From Flavobacteriales bacterium (GTDB taxonomy: Bacteria > Bacteroidota > Bacteroidia > Flavobacteriales_E > Vicingaceae): DNA of 15,599 nucleotides. The stretch spans positions 1 through 15,599 of the forward strand of contig JAJCYN010000150.1 in NCBI GenBank assembly GCA_029262915.1. Direction: 5' to 3'. Position numbers and translations under genes: made by a program. The notes beneath the pieces are model-generated. The model worked only from the letters and a program-made list of their open reading frames with translations, did no database searches and had not been told where the DNA came from. Shown here in pieces: positions 1 to 8,581 of the stretch. How positions within the stretch are numbered: position 1 is the stretch's first letter; each line of letters opens with the position of its first letter.

Positions 1-2868
1 ACCGTCATATGGTATTGGAAGAGTATTCCCCTTGATGAACCTGTGCCACTTTATTTCATTTCCGTTTTCACTGACTGTAACAGTAGAATCTGTAATTAGT
101 CCGTTCAAATAAAAATTCCTGTTGTTGACATAAGGTTGAATCAATTCAATGCCTACTGGGAATGGACTGACTAAGAAACTTACGTGAGCGGTAAATTTTG
201 AAGGAAACTTTAAATAATCACTAATATCATTTATTGAAAACCTAAGCTTCGGGAACAACCTATTTTGAGAGGGTTGTGAGAAAGCCTCTGCTTCTTCCGA
301 AACATTGAATTCAGGGTTAATCAAGTTCTTTAGTGCTTCACCATGCTCAATTATTTTATCCTCTCCTTTGAAAACTCGCACTTCATATTTGATGTTTTTA
401 AAGGCACGTTCTTTTTCTAAATCAACAAACGCATCTGCAAAAATATTGGCATCGCCTGCATTAATAAGATTAATAATCAGCTTATCCGTATAAGGGTGCT
501 GAACCAAATAATTTTTTATGTGCCTAACAACAAGCTTTTGGCTAATATCCGTTTCAACATAATTATCCTTTGTGATATTAAACAATTGTCTGAAGTAGTG
601 TTTTAACTGGCGAGACACCGAAGTCATTCCTTCGCTTGATTTCTCTGTTAATACGTTTAAATATAAGCCCCATCCATAGGCTAATTCACCAGAATATTGA
701 AAGCTCTTGAATTTGCTTGGTTCAACTAATACTAAAGGATTGTTTTCAGGTGATAATTGTCCGTCAAATAAGTATTCAAGATTTTTAGACCAAGATTCTT
801 TATAATCCTCAAATTCTCTCGTTTTTTTCTCCCAATTATTAAAGACTCCAATTAGCTGTAAAAACCATGAAAGTCTTAATGGGTGTAGGGGAGATAACAG
901 TAACGCTTCAATAGATTTCCCGTCAGGAAGTTTGGTTTTTATACGTGCTAAATCAAGAATCTGTAATTCTGTTAAAAAGTGATGTAGTTTGCTTTTTTCT
1001 TCTGTACTTAAATCATCACTAGCAACTTGCTCTTTCAGTTCAGAAGTCCAAACAGTGAGTTTATTGATGTATTCCTTTATTTCGTCCTGAATCGTGAAAA
1101 TATCTGCCGTTTCAAATACACCATTATTCTTTTCCGTAGAGGCTTGAATATGACCAAAAATATCTTGTCTTAGTTTCAAGATGGGGTGTGGGATCATACT
1201 GGTAATTTCACTTTCAATAAACTCAATAGATTCAAATCCAATTGCTGCGGAATTACTTTTTAATGTCCCTTTTATATGTCCAAAAGAGACCGCATTCTCC
1301 AAAAACTTATTCTCAATCAATCTTAACTTAGTAGATAAGTTGATTTGATAATTATGCTTCTCAGAATAATTGATATGGTAAGTTGATGAATGTCTTGCCT
1401 TATCATCATTTAACCAAAGATTTGATGCTTCGGTAGCTTCTGGGAGAGTTGGATCTTCACCAGTTCTTAATTGCTGAATTCTAAACTTAAAATAGGCTTG
1501 TAAAGCGTTATTTAGCTTATCTTTTCTTGTCTCTCCTAAATCTTCCTCAATCTCATCATCCACATAAATGCGAAAATCTTCTGAATCACACGTTAGCTTA
1601 TAGTCTAACGATTTCTTGAACTCTTTGTCTAATAGATTCTCTTCCCATCTTTTTTGAATATCGGTGTCCTTAAAATCATCGTTATTATTAAGAATCTTGC
1701 CATTTTCATCCTCTGCGAGAATTTTCACAAAATAGGATCCTTCCTCAATGGCATTTGTACTTATTTCAAAAGTTAAATCTCTGTATGGCTTATTGGAAGT
1801 AGAGTTTTTTGCTAACCTTAAATCTTGAAGGGATTCGCCTGAACCGCCATTTACCGCCATAAGTATTATTCGGAAAGCATGAAGCTCAGGAACATCTTTT
1901 GGAGGGATATTGGTGCGAATACGAACTTTTAATTTAGAGTTTTGGTTACTTTTTGCATGTAAAACAGAAACATCTTCCTCTTGCTTAAAAATGGTTTTCT
2001 TATCTCCATTTGTTACATATTCACACTCCAATCTGAGGTCAATACTTTTCTCCAAGTCAGGAATTTGCCAATTTGAAAAATTAAGAGCAGAATAATCATT
2101 GAAAATGATGTTGCACAACTCTTCTGTGTTTTTAGCCTTTTTTTCTTTCTTGATGAACTTAACTATATCTTTTTGCAAGGAATTTGATTCTAACGGTAAT
2201 TCTGCTATTCGATCATAAAGAGGCTTATTAAATGCACTGAGAAGGTCTGTGCTTAACAGGTTGAAGTTTAATCTTGACCTTATTTTTTCTTCCGCTAAGA
2301 TTAAATTCGTGTCCGGTATTAAGTTCAAGTGGAAGATGTAATTCCCTATGTTTTCTTTTGTATATCCGTTTTCTTTAAGAGCAATCAGATAGTTTATGAT
2401 ATTTGATAACTCAATGTTTTCTGATTGGAGATAAAATAAAATTTCATCCTTCAATACACCATTGAATTCTTCTGGAATTTCAGACAATAGTTTTTCTTTT
2501 AAGCGAACCTCAATACCTTCTAATGATATTTCTTTAAAGGTTGCATTACCATAAGAATCTTCTGCAGCAGTCCTGCTATTTGAGGGGATTAGGACTAATA
2601 ATGGGTTCTCTTGTTTATTTCTTAGCTCAATTAGTTTGGTCGCAGAAATGTATTTATTAGAAATTCCAGCTTCTGAAATGATGTAACTTTCTATTTTCGG
2701 GTAATTTGTTTTAATAATATCCCATAGATATTCTAGTTCATTGCTTCCTAATCCTGTAATTTTCATACAGTGACCTGGCTTAGCACTTGATAACTCATCA
2801 TCATGGAGTTCAAGAACCAAATCAATAATGTTTTGATAATATGTGTTGATTGTCTTTACTGCTTCCAT
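1..2868 (-). CDS. DptH-like large restriction/ATPase protein, N-terminal 956 residues (partial)
   Basis: The frame is open from the ATG at 2868 to the left edge; I read all 956 codons and found no stop, so the gene continues outside the window. The start lies 5 nt after the stop of the upstream gene. Motifs seen: IPSNSRTAAEDSYGNATF at residues 94-111, a basic stretch near 240-250, and LLSPLHPLRLSWF at 657-669. The last two thirds look like a mixed alpha/beta scaffold without membrane segments. The overall pattern and the HPLRL motif resemble DptH, the largest subunit of the Dnd phosphorothioate-dependent restriction module, usually about 1700 residues with a HerA/FtsK-type ATPase in the C-terminal part. 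No Walker A motif lies in the visible part; the Gly-rich MAVNGGSGES at 337-346 is not one. It probably corresponds to the ATP-binding protein called MAD8 in MADS (numbering from memory). The DptH assignment is by recollection and moderate; that a real gene is present is nearly certain. Confidence 0.72.
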   Translation of the reverse strand, partial: MEAVKTINTYYQNIIDLVLELHDDELSSAKPGHCMKITGLGSNELEYLWDIIKTNYPKIESYIISEAGISNKYISATKLIELRNKQENPLLVLIPSNSRTAAEDSYGNATFKEISLEGIEVRLKEKLLSEIPEEFNGVLKDEILFYLQSENIELSNIINYLIALKENGYTKENIGNYIFHLNLIPDTNLILAEEKIRSRLNFNLLSTDLLSAFNKPLYDRIAELPLESNSLQKDIVKFIKKEKKAKNTEELCNIIFNDYSALNFSNWQIPDLEKSIDLRLECEYVTNGDKKTIFKQEEDVSVLHAKSNQNSKLKVRIRTNIPPKDVPELHAFRIILMAVNGGSGESLQDLRLAKNSTSNKPYRDLTFEISTNAIEEGSYFVKILAEDENGKILNNNDDFKDTDIQKRWEENLLDKEFKKSLDYKLTCDSEDFRIYVDDEIEEDLGETRKDKLNNALQAYFKFRIQQLRTGEDPTLPEATEASNLWLNDDKARHSSTYHINYSEKHNYQINLSTKLRLIENKFLENAVSFGHIKGTLKSNSAAIGFESIEFIESEITSMIPHPILKLRQDIFGHIQASTEKNNGVFETADIFTIQDEIKEYINKLTVWTSELKEQVASDDLSTEEKSKLHHFLTELQILDLARIKTKLPDGKSIEALLLSPLHPLRLSWFLQLIGVFNNWEKKTREFEDYKESWSKNLEYLFDGQLSPENNPLVLVEPSKFKSFQYSGELAYGWGLYLNVLTEKSSEGMTSVSRQLKHYFRQLFNITKDNYVETDISQKLVVRHIKNYLVQHPYTDKLIINLINAGDANIFADAFVDLEKERAFKNIKYEVRVFKGEDKIIEHGEALKNLINPEFNVSEEAEAFSQPSQNRLFPKLRFSINDISDYLKFPSKFTAHVSFLVSPFPVGIELIQPYVNNRNFYLNGLITDSTVTVSENGNEIKWHRFIKGNTLPIPYDG

Positions 2869-2873
2869 ATTTC

Positions 2874-4433
2874 TTATGCGTTTAATTCATAGCGAGGTCT
2901 GATTCTTTGCAGAATGTAAGCATCACTAAGGTCATTGTAGAATCCGATTTGTCTCAATTTTAACTTAAAAGCCTCCATGTTTTCTTTAAAAGCTAAGTGT
3001 GTATTCAAATCAGCATCTTTATACTTTTCTTCTGATAAACCATTGATTACTAATCCATATCTGTCTTTAATTTGCTTAGTAAGCTCTTCAATCGACAAGC
3101 TTCTGGTAATGAAATTCTTATCTTTTGTCTCAAGTACAAGTATTTGCACCAAAGTCTCCAACAATCGAGTTCCCAACACAAACCTTCTTGGATGTTTTTT
3201 ACTCCTCCCTTGAGCCATAAAACCTCTTTCGTTGTTCTTTTGCGAAAGGTTATCAAGTAACTGAACATGGAATCGGTATTGATAAGTCCCTCTCGCTTTT
3301 AATATGAGTTCAATATACTTGTCAAAATAAGTGTCTTCATATTTCACCATGTCATTTATCAATAATTTATCTTCTTCATCCAAAGAGCTGTACAGATTAT
3401 CCCATTGGGTTTCAAAGTAGATTTCAAAATCCTTTGGTTTGCTTTTCAAAATTTTCAACGCCTTTGGCAGGTTGGCTGAATTGCTTTTATCTAATTTCAG
3501 TCTTCTTAGAGCTGCATTTATTTGAAAAGTGGCTTTTACATAATCATAAATATGATTTAATACGTTTTCCGTGTCCTCCGCTGCAAAACGAGACATCTTG
3601 CTCTCAAAATTGTCCGTTGCATCTAAAACAATACTCCAATCGTCTTTAATGTCAGTTGTTCCTGCTTCTACCATTTTTGGTAGAGCATATATCATTTTTT
3701 GAATGTAGAGTGATAAATGAAAAGATGTAATGGTCTTAAAGTATTCGATAAGAACATTTCTTGGAATTAAACGCTTGTACACCAGCAACCTTCTAACGTC
3801 ATCACAAAATAATTCTGCTTGTGCTTTAAGAAGTGGCTCTATTTGATTTAATGTTGAATTGCTTTCTAAAAAGCCCGGTTTTACATTTTTAATAATGTGT
3901 AATAGGCCTAAACTATCAACGTCTAAATTATTAGCTCCGTCAATTTTGTTGGTAGTTGGATCCCATCCCTCCATCAAGAAGCTTTTTAGGTCTTCTTTTA
4001 CGGTTGGATTTGCTCCTAACATCAGGTAAACCTGATCTGCCGTGAAATAATCTCTTGTGTGTTTAGCATTACGAACTCGGTAACTTTCGAGATGAATTGG
4101 ACGCAGCGATGAAATATTTTCTTTATCAATATTCCCTCTGTAAACCATGTTGATAAGGTTACTACGTATCCAAGGTTCAACAGCTTCTTTATTTTCAGAA
4201 TACCCTATCATTGTCCCTTCCTTTTCAAGAATTTTCAGGACATTATCTAAATTCTCTATTTGGATGGACGTGCTTTCACCTTTTCTTGCACGCTGTTTGG
4301 GTCTTTGGCCATTCCAACTGAGCAACATAAAAAGATTCACCAATGTATTGTCAATATTTACCGCTTTTGCATCTGCAGTAAATATTAATTCATTTCTGAA
4401 TAGACTTTCTTCCTTATTTAATTTTATTGCCAT
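2874..4433 (-). CDS. Defence-operon protein of 519 residues, possibly DptG-like (MADS-type component)
   Basis: A soluble, largely helical protein with no signal peptide, membrane segment or nucleotide-binding motif visible. The N-terminus has a conserved-looking stretch (NELIFTADAKAVNIDNTLVNLF) followed by a basic patch (RPKQRARKGE, about residues 44-53); another basic patch, GRSKKHPRRF, lies in the last quarter. The end (RIRPRYELNA) is basic. The gene starts 2 nt after the stop of the kinase-ATPase gene and ends 5 nt before the DptH-like gene, so it is translated as part of the same operon. Because it sits between a DptF-like ATPase domain and a DptH-like protein, it occupies the place of DptG, the middle subunit of the Dnd restriction module; this position is the main argument and the sequence likeness is only suggestive. 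In MADS nomenclature it would be the uncharacterised MAD7 (from memory). Function is inferred to be a structural or adaptor subunit of the restriction complex; no catalytic residues can be named. Confidence 0.7.
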   Translation of the reverse strand: MAIKLNKEESLFRNELIFTADAKAVNIDNTLVNLFMLLSWNGQRPKQRARKGESTSIQIENLDNVLKILEKEGTMIGYSENKEAVEPWIRSNLINMVYRGNIDKENISSLRPIHLESYRVRNAKHTRDYFTADQVYLMLGANPTVKEDLKSFLMEGWDPTTNKIDGANNLDVDSLGLLHIIKNVKPGFLESNSTLNQIEPLLKAQAELFCDDVRRLLVYKRLIPRNVLIEYFKTITSFHLSLYIQKMIYALPKMVEAGTTDIKDDWSIVLDATDNFESKMSRFAAEDTENVLNHIYDYVKATFQINAALRRLKLDKSNSANLPKALKILKSKPKDFEIYFETQWDNLYSSLDEEDKLLINDMVKYEDTYFDKYIELILKARGTYQYRFHVQLLDNLSQKNNERGFMAQGRSKKHPRRFVLGTRLLETLVQILVLETKDKNFITRSLSIEELTKQIKDRYGLVINGLSEEKYKDADLNTHLAFKENMEAFKLKLRQIGFYNDLSDAYILQRIRPRYELNA

Positions 4434-4435
4434 AA

Positions 4436-7400
4436 TTATATTTCCATTGGTTGAATATGAAGACGGCTTTGTTCGTCCTTACTGATTCTATAAAACGCTA
4501 AATTATCCTTAGTCACTACCACCTCATTGTAAGTGAGATTTTCTAATAAGTTTTTAAAGATGATTAATTCGACAAACTTCCCACGCAAATCATTTAATGA
4601 AGGGCTAAAGCCTTGCTGAATGAAATACAACATCTCATATAAATCCAATGAGATTGTAAGCTTAATGTGTTTCTCTGTTTTATGCCTAAAAGTCAAACTA
4701 TCAGGTTCGTATTCAAGGTATTTTACTAAATGATCTGTTCTGTTTACGAACAGCTCAAAGTCCTTTAGATCAAATAGGCGGAATGATTTACTAAACGGAT
4801 CTTTCACCTCAGTAGAAGCCAACACCAAATAATCTTTATCAATCCCTTGGTTATCGCACCCTTCATTAAGTGAAATAGCTCTTGAAATACTCTGTTTAGT
4901 ATGATTCTCCTTATCTCCTTCTTCAAGTACTTTCACAAATTTGAATACAGAATGGAATGGTAGCCTCAATAGATAGGAAGGCATTTTTAAAGAATGTTCA
5001 TCACCGTCATCTTTAGTATAGCCATTTTGTACGGATAGCAACTCGGCTTTACCTTCAAAATATTGATGTCGAATAAAGTTTTTCTGAATAGATTTTATTC
5101 TCTCAACCAATTCATCATTTTGTTCGTGTGCTGGAACCCAAATTTTCTGATTGTTAAATGTTTCTGTTAAGTTTATTTCTCGTTCAACGAACTCCAAGTA
5201 CCTTTTGTCTTCATGAATTCCAAAAAACAAATCTCTATCTAAATCAGGAATAGCTACTTCTCCAATGTCGGTTTCTCTCAATAAACTGATTAACCTATCT
5301 TGGTTTCCAGAATCTTTTATTTCAGGATTAGTAATATTGAAATAGTAGTTTTGCCAGTAAATTTCAGGGGCATTAATACTTTCCTTATGGAGAGCTTCTA
5401 CGTCCTGACAAGTATAATCTCTTGTTAAGGAATAGGCAATGAACGATCGTAAATCACGCATTGTAACGTGCAACTCTCTTTTTAAACTAGCTGTTCTTAA
5501 CAGCCATTCCATTCGAGTTATCACTTCTTCACCAGCTGCGGTATCATTAAATGAATCTACATTGTATTTAATAAAACACTGATTAGATAGTGAACACCCA
5601 TCACATTTCGACCATAATTCCTTTTTAGTTAATGCTTTTACTTGTTGACGGAACAGACTTGATTCATCATTTTCTTTGGCTACAACCGAACGTAAATTAA
5701 GATTGATAATCATCACCCCATCTGGAAGATCAAAATGCCCTTCGTTGTAGAAGTAATCCTCAATAGTATCGTGGAGTTTATTATGCTTGTCCGTTGTTTT
5801 AAGAAATTCAACCAATCGCCCTTCATTAATAGCAATTATCCGTCCTTCTTTGGCATCATTGTAGTTCTTTAAATTTTCAAATGGCTCAAAAAATGCTTCC
5901 AAAACATCGTTATTTGCTTTGTCATCTTCGTCCTGAGAACCATCGTAATTACTTTCGTACTGTGTGCCATTTATTTTGAATCGAGCACCATTTTTATGTC
6001 CAAATCTGTCAAGACTTGATACCGTATCATCTTCTTCAATTTTTCGAATAAAAGCAGTTTTACCATCTCCTGCATTTCCAGTAATAATTAGCAGCTTAAA
6101 CTGACCATCTAATACTGCTGGAATTAAGTGTTTATCTAATTTTGTTGGTGTATAGGTTAATTCATCAAACTGACTGATGTCGAAGTTTGCTCTTGTTCCA
6201 GCATTACCATGTTTGGATTGGCTATAAACTGAATTGATGTATTGCACAAAATCTTCTTGAGCATCAATCTTTGGAGTAGAATTGGGTTTTGCTTCTCGTA
6301 CTTCTAAAATACCATCTTCACTAACCGCTTTTAGAGCATCAAGCATTTCTTGTGCATTATTAAAACGCTCGCTACCTTTAGGTTGAATCGCCTTTAACAA
6401 GAAGTTCGAAAATGAATCTGAAAGTTTAGCTTCTATTTCCTTTGGATTCGCAGGGGCGATACTTAGGCTAGGAAAACGGTGTGGATGCCAAGGGTATTGC
6501 TTACATATTAATTCATATAAAGTAACTCCTAATGCAAATGTATCTGCCGATTCATCCCAATTTACACGGTAGTTATCTGAAACTAAATCAGGTGCTAAAT
6601 AAGGGTTCGTTCCTACAAAATCCTTGTTCTCTTTAGCAAAGGATGCTACGTTAAAATCAATAAGCACAAATCTTTGCTCATTATCCCAAATAATATTTTG
6701 AGGCTTAATATCTCGATGGAGGATAGGCTTTTCTTGTGCTTGCATTAATGCAAGTGCCGAAAGAATGTCATTTGCCAATTGATAAACTCGCCTAATTGGT
6801 AATCTTGCATCTGTACGGGTGTACATACTTAAATTTTCGCCATCCAAAAATTCTGTAAGCGTATAAAATTGACCAGTAGGTGTTGTTCCGTTCCATACAA
6901 ACTTTACAATGTTTGAATGATGTAAATTGACCAAGGCACTATATTCATCCAATACCGATGAAATGTTCACGCTTTCATGGAAAAGCTTTAAAGCATACTC
7001 TTGTCCTTGTAGTGAATGTTTTACTTTAAAAACCCTGGAATATCCACCTTTACCAAGTGTTTTGTAAATGGTGTAATCCCCAACACGATCTCCTTCTTTG
7101 AGGTCGTAAGTATCTATAACTGGTTCAATTTGCTTTGATGTTGATTTAGGAGGTTCTACTTTCGATTCTTCCTCCTTTAAGGCTTCATCAATAAATTGTT
7201 CCAAATCTTTTATTGAATCTATTCGCTTTAAGTCATCAACCAAAACGGTTTGGTTGCATAATTCATCCAGCCATTTAGGTAGGGCAGAGTTAATTGCACT
7301 TGGCAACTTATCTCTAACTAATGAACCGCCCATTTTATCTAATTCGTAAGGCGTTTTAAATGGCTCGTCTCCAGTAAATAACCAATAGATTAGCACACCT

Positions 7401-8581
7401 AAAGAATATATGTCGGAAGCTCGTGAAGCATCACCAACAGTAAGCTCCATTGGATGATACGGGGTAGCGTTCGATTCGTTGATGGTTGCCATTACTGTAT
7501 ATCCTTGATCGTTGTGATCCGTAAAGTAGGATTTGCCAAAATTTCCTAAGTACGCATAACCGCTACTCATGTATATATTGTCGGGATTAATATCTCGATG
7601 GTAAATGTTTTCTTTATGAGCCTCTTTTAAGGCAGACATTACATTGCGAATGATGCCTAATTTTTCTTGAAACGTAAAGGTTTTGGAATGAGCTTCGGCT
7701 CTTAACGAATTTTCATCGAGGAAGTCTGTTTTCTCATAAAACAGATGGTTTTCTTCATCAATTTGAAACTCTACATTTAGGATAAAAGGATTTGCTTTTA
7801 TCTTGTTTAATGCCTTATATTGGTTCATTATCCCTTCTTCACGTTTGCGAAGCTCTTCGGGTGAAAGTCCTGAGATTTGTAGAGAATATTCTTTTATCCT
7901 TTTTCGGATAGAGGAGGTGACACCTTTTGGTTTTACAAGGTATTCTGTAAAATTGGATTCTTGTTGAAGTATCTCAACGACTTCATAACCTATTACTTCA
8001 CGCTTGTCATCAGAAGATTTTTTACTTTGATTACCAATTAAAAATTCTACAATGTCTGTTTGAATATTTGCAATATCATTTCCTGATTTCCCAACGCTGT
8101 ACGGATCGGTAATGTATTTAATCAGTTTTTCCTTTAACTCGAAAGTGAGTTTTCCGGCTTCTTGCCATAGCGAAGGTTCATAGGTGTTAGGATAAGAAAG
8201 GCTAACCATGTTTTGCACCCATGCTTTACCCCAATCTCTATTGTTTTCTCGAAGCTTGGAGGCAATAATTGCTGTTTTCTGTCTTCCCGTTTTTAATGGA
8301 TTCGGCTTTTGCCTATCATTGAGATACCAATAATTGTCATCTCCTTCAATACGCCCTTTCCAATCTTTGTTTTCGATATTATATATGGCGTGTGGGGCTA
8401 TTACTATTAAATCGTATTCCCAATATTGAGTTTTGTTATTACGGGGATTGGTAGAGGCAATTTCTACGTTTGGAATCAAGTAATAATTATCAGGCAGATT
8501 TACCTCCAAAAAGTCAAGCAAACGCTTTTCTCCGGCATTAACTACTGATTCAAAATATGGAGGTTTACTTATTTTTGCCAT
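4436..8581 (-). CDS. NERD / pseudokinase / Ser-Thr protein kinase / DptF-like P-loop ATPase fusion (PglW-like, MADS kinase)
   Basis: A 1381-residue multidomain protein. Residues about 10-125 form a NERD (nuclease-related) domain with the YDLIV and IENKDWKG strands. Residues about 205-475 are kinase-like but degenerate: no Gly-rich loop, HRDINPDN at 328-335 (catalytic-loop Lys replaced by Asn) and NFG at 347-349 instead of DFG. Residues about 502-755 are a second, apparently active Ser/Thr kinase: GKGGYSRV at 510-517, Lys532, HRDIKPQN at 622-629, DFN at 642-644, APD at 663-665. From about 780 to the end is an ATPase region with Walker A GNAGDGKT at 835-842, an INEG motif near 918, and a Cys cluster (C993, C996, C1002); this resembles DptF of the Dnd restriction module. 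NERD plus kinase recalls PglW of BREX/Pgl systems. The start overlaps the specificity gene by 13 bp and the stop is 2 nt before the next ATG. The likely role is sensing and signalling or ATP-driven control of restriction. It would match MAD6 of MADS (from memory). Domain calls are strong; the DptF likeness is moderate. Confidence 0.88.
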   Translation of the reverse strand: MAKISKPPYFESVVNAGEKRLLDFLEVNLPDNYYLIPNVEIASTNPRNNKTQYWEYDLIVIAPHAIYNIENKDWKGRIEGDDNYWYLNDRQKPNPLKTGRQKTAIIASKLRENNRDWGKAWVQNMVSLSYPNTYEPSLWQEAGKLTFELKEKLIKYITDPYSVGKSGNDIANIQTDIVEFLIGNQSKKSSDDKREVIGYEVVEILQQESNFTEYLVKPKGVTSSIRKRIKEYSLQISGLSPEELRKREEGIMNQYKALNKIKANPFILNVEFQIDEENHLFYEKTDFLDENSLRAEAHSKTFTFQEKLGIIRNVMSALKEAHKENIYHRDINPDNIYMSSGYAYLGNFGKSYFTDHNDQGYTVMATINESNATPYHPMELTVGDASRASDIYSLGVLIYWLFTGDEPFKTPYELDKMGGSLVRDKLPSAINSALPKWLDELCNQTVLVDDLKRIDSIKDLEQFIDEALKEEESKVEPPKSTSKQIEPVIDTYDLKEGDRVGDYTIYKTLGKGGYSRVFKVKHSLQGQEYALKLFHESVNISSVLDEYSALVNLHHSNIVKFVWNGTTPTGQFYTLTEFLDGENLSMYTRTDARLPIRRVYQLANDILSALALMQAQEKPILHRDIKPQNIIWDNEQRFVLIDFNVASFAKENKDFVGTNPYLAPDLVSDNYRVNWDESADTFALGVTLYELICKQYPWHPHRFPSLSIAPANPKEIEAKLSDSFSNFLLKAIQPKGSERFNNAQEMLDALKAVSEDGILEVREAKPNSTPKIDAQEDFVQYINSVYSQSKHGNAGTRANFDISQFDELTYTPTKLDKHLIPAVLDGQFKLLIITGNAGDGKTAFIRKIEEDDTVSSLDRFGHKNGARFKINGTQYESNYDGSQDEDDKANNDVLEAFFEPFENLKNYNDAKEGRIIAINEGRLVEFLKTTDKHNKLHDTIEDYFYNEGHFDLPDGVMIINLNLRSVVAKENDESSLFRQQVKALTKKELWSKCDGCSLSNQCFIKYNVDSFNDTAAGEEVITRMEWLLRTASLKRELHVTMRDLRSFIAYSLTRDYTCQDVEALHKESINAPEIYWQNYYFNITNPEIKDSGNQDRLISLLRETDIGEVAIPDLDRDLFFGIHEDKRYLEFVEREINLTETFNNQKIWVPAHEQNDELVERIKSIQKNFIRHQYFEGKAELLSVQNGYTKDDGDEHSLKMPSYLLRLPFHSVFKFVKVLEEGDKENHTKQSISRAISLNEGCDNQGIDKDYLVLASTEVKDPFSKSFRLFDLKDFELFVNRTDHLVKYLEYEPDSLTFRHKTEKHIKLTISLDLYEMLYFIQQGFSPSLNDLRGKFVELIIFKNLLENLTYNEVVVTKDNLAFYRISKDEQSRLHIQPMEI

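Noticed and set aside
305..4485. Short plus-strand reading frames opposite the large minus-strand genes
   Set aside because: They lie antisense to or in other frames of long convincing genes, and their composition is that of shadow frames.
4436..8581. BREX or Pgl system because of the PglW-like protein
   Set aside because: No PglZ, BrxC/PglY, BrxL or PglX-type gene is seen; the methyltransferase is HsdM-like with a separate S subunit.
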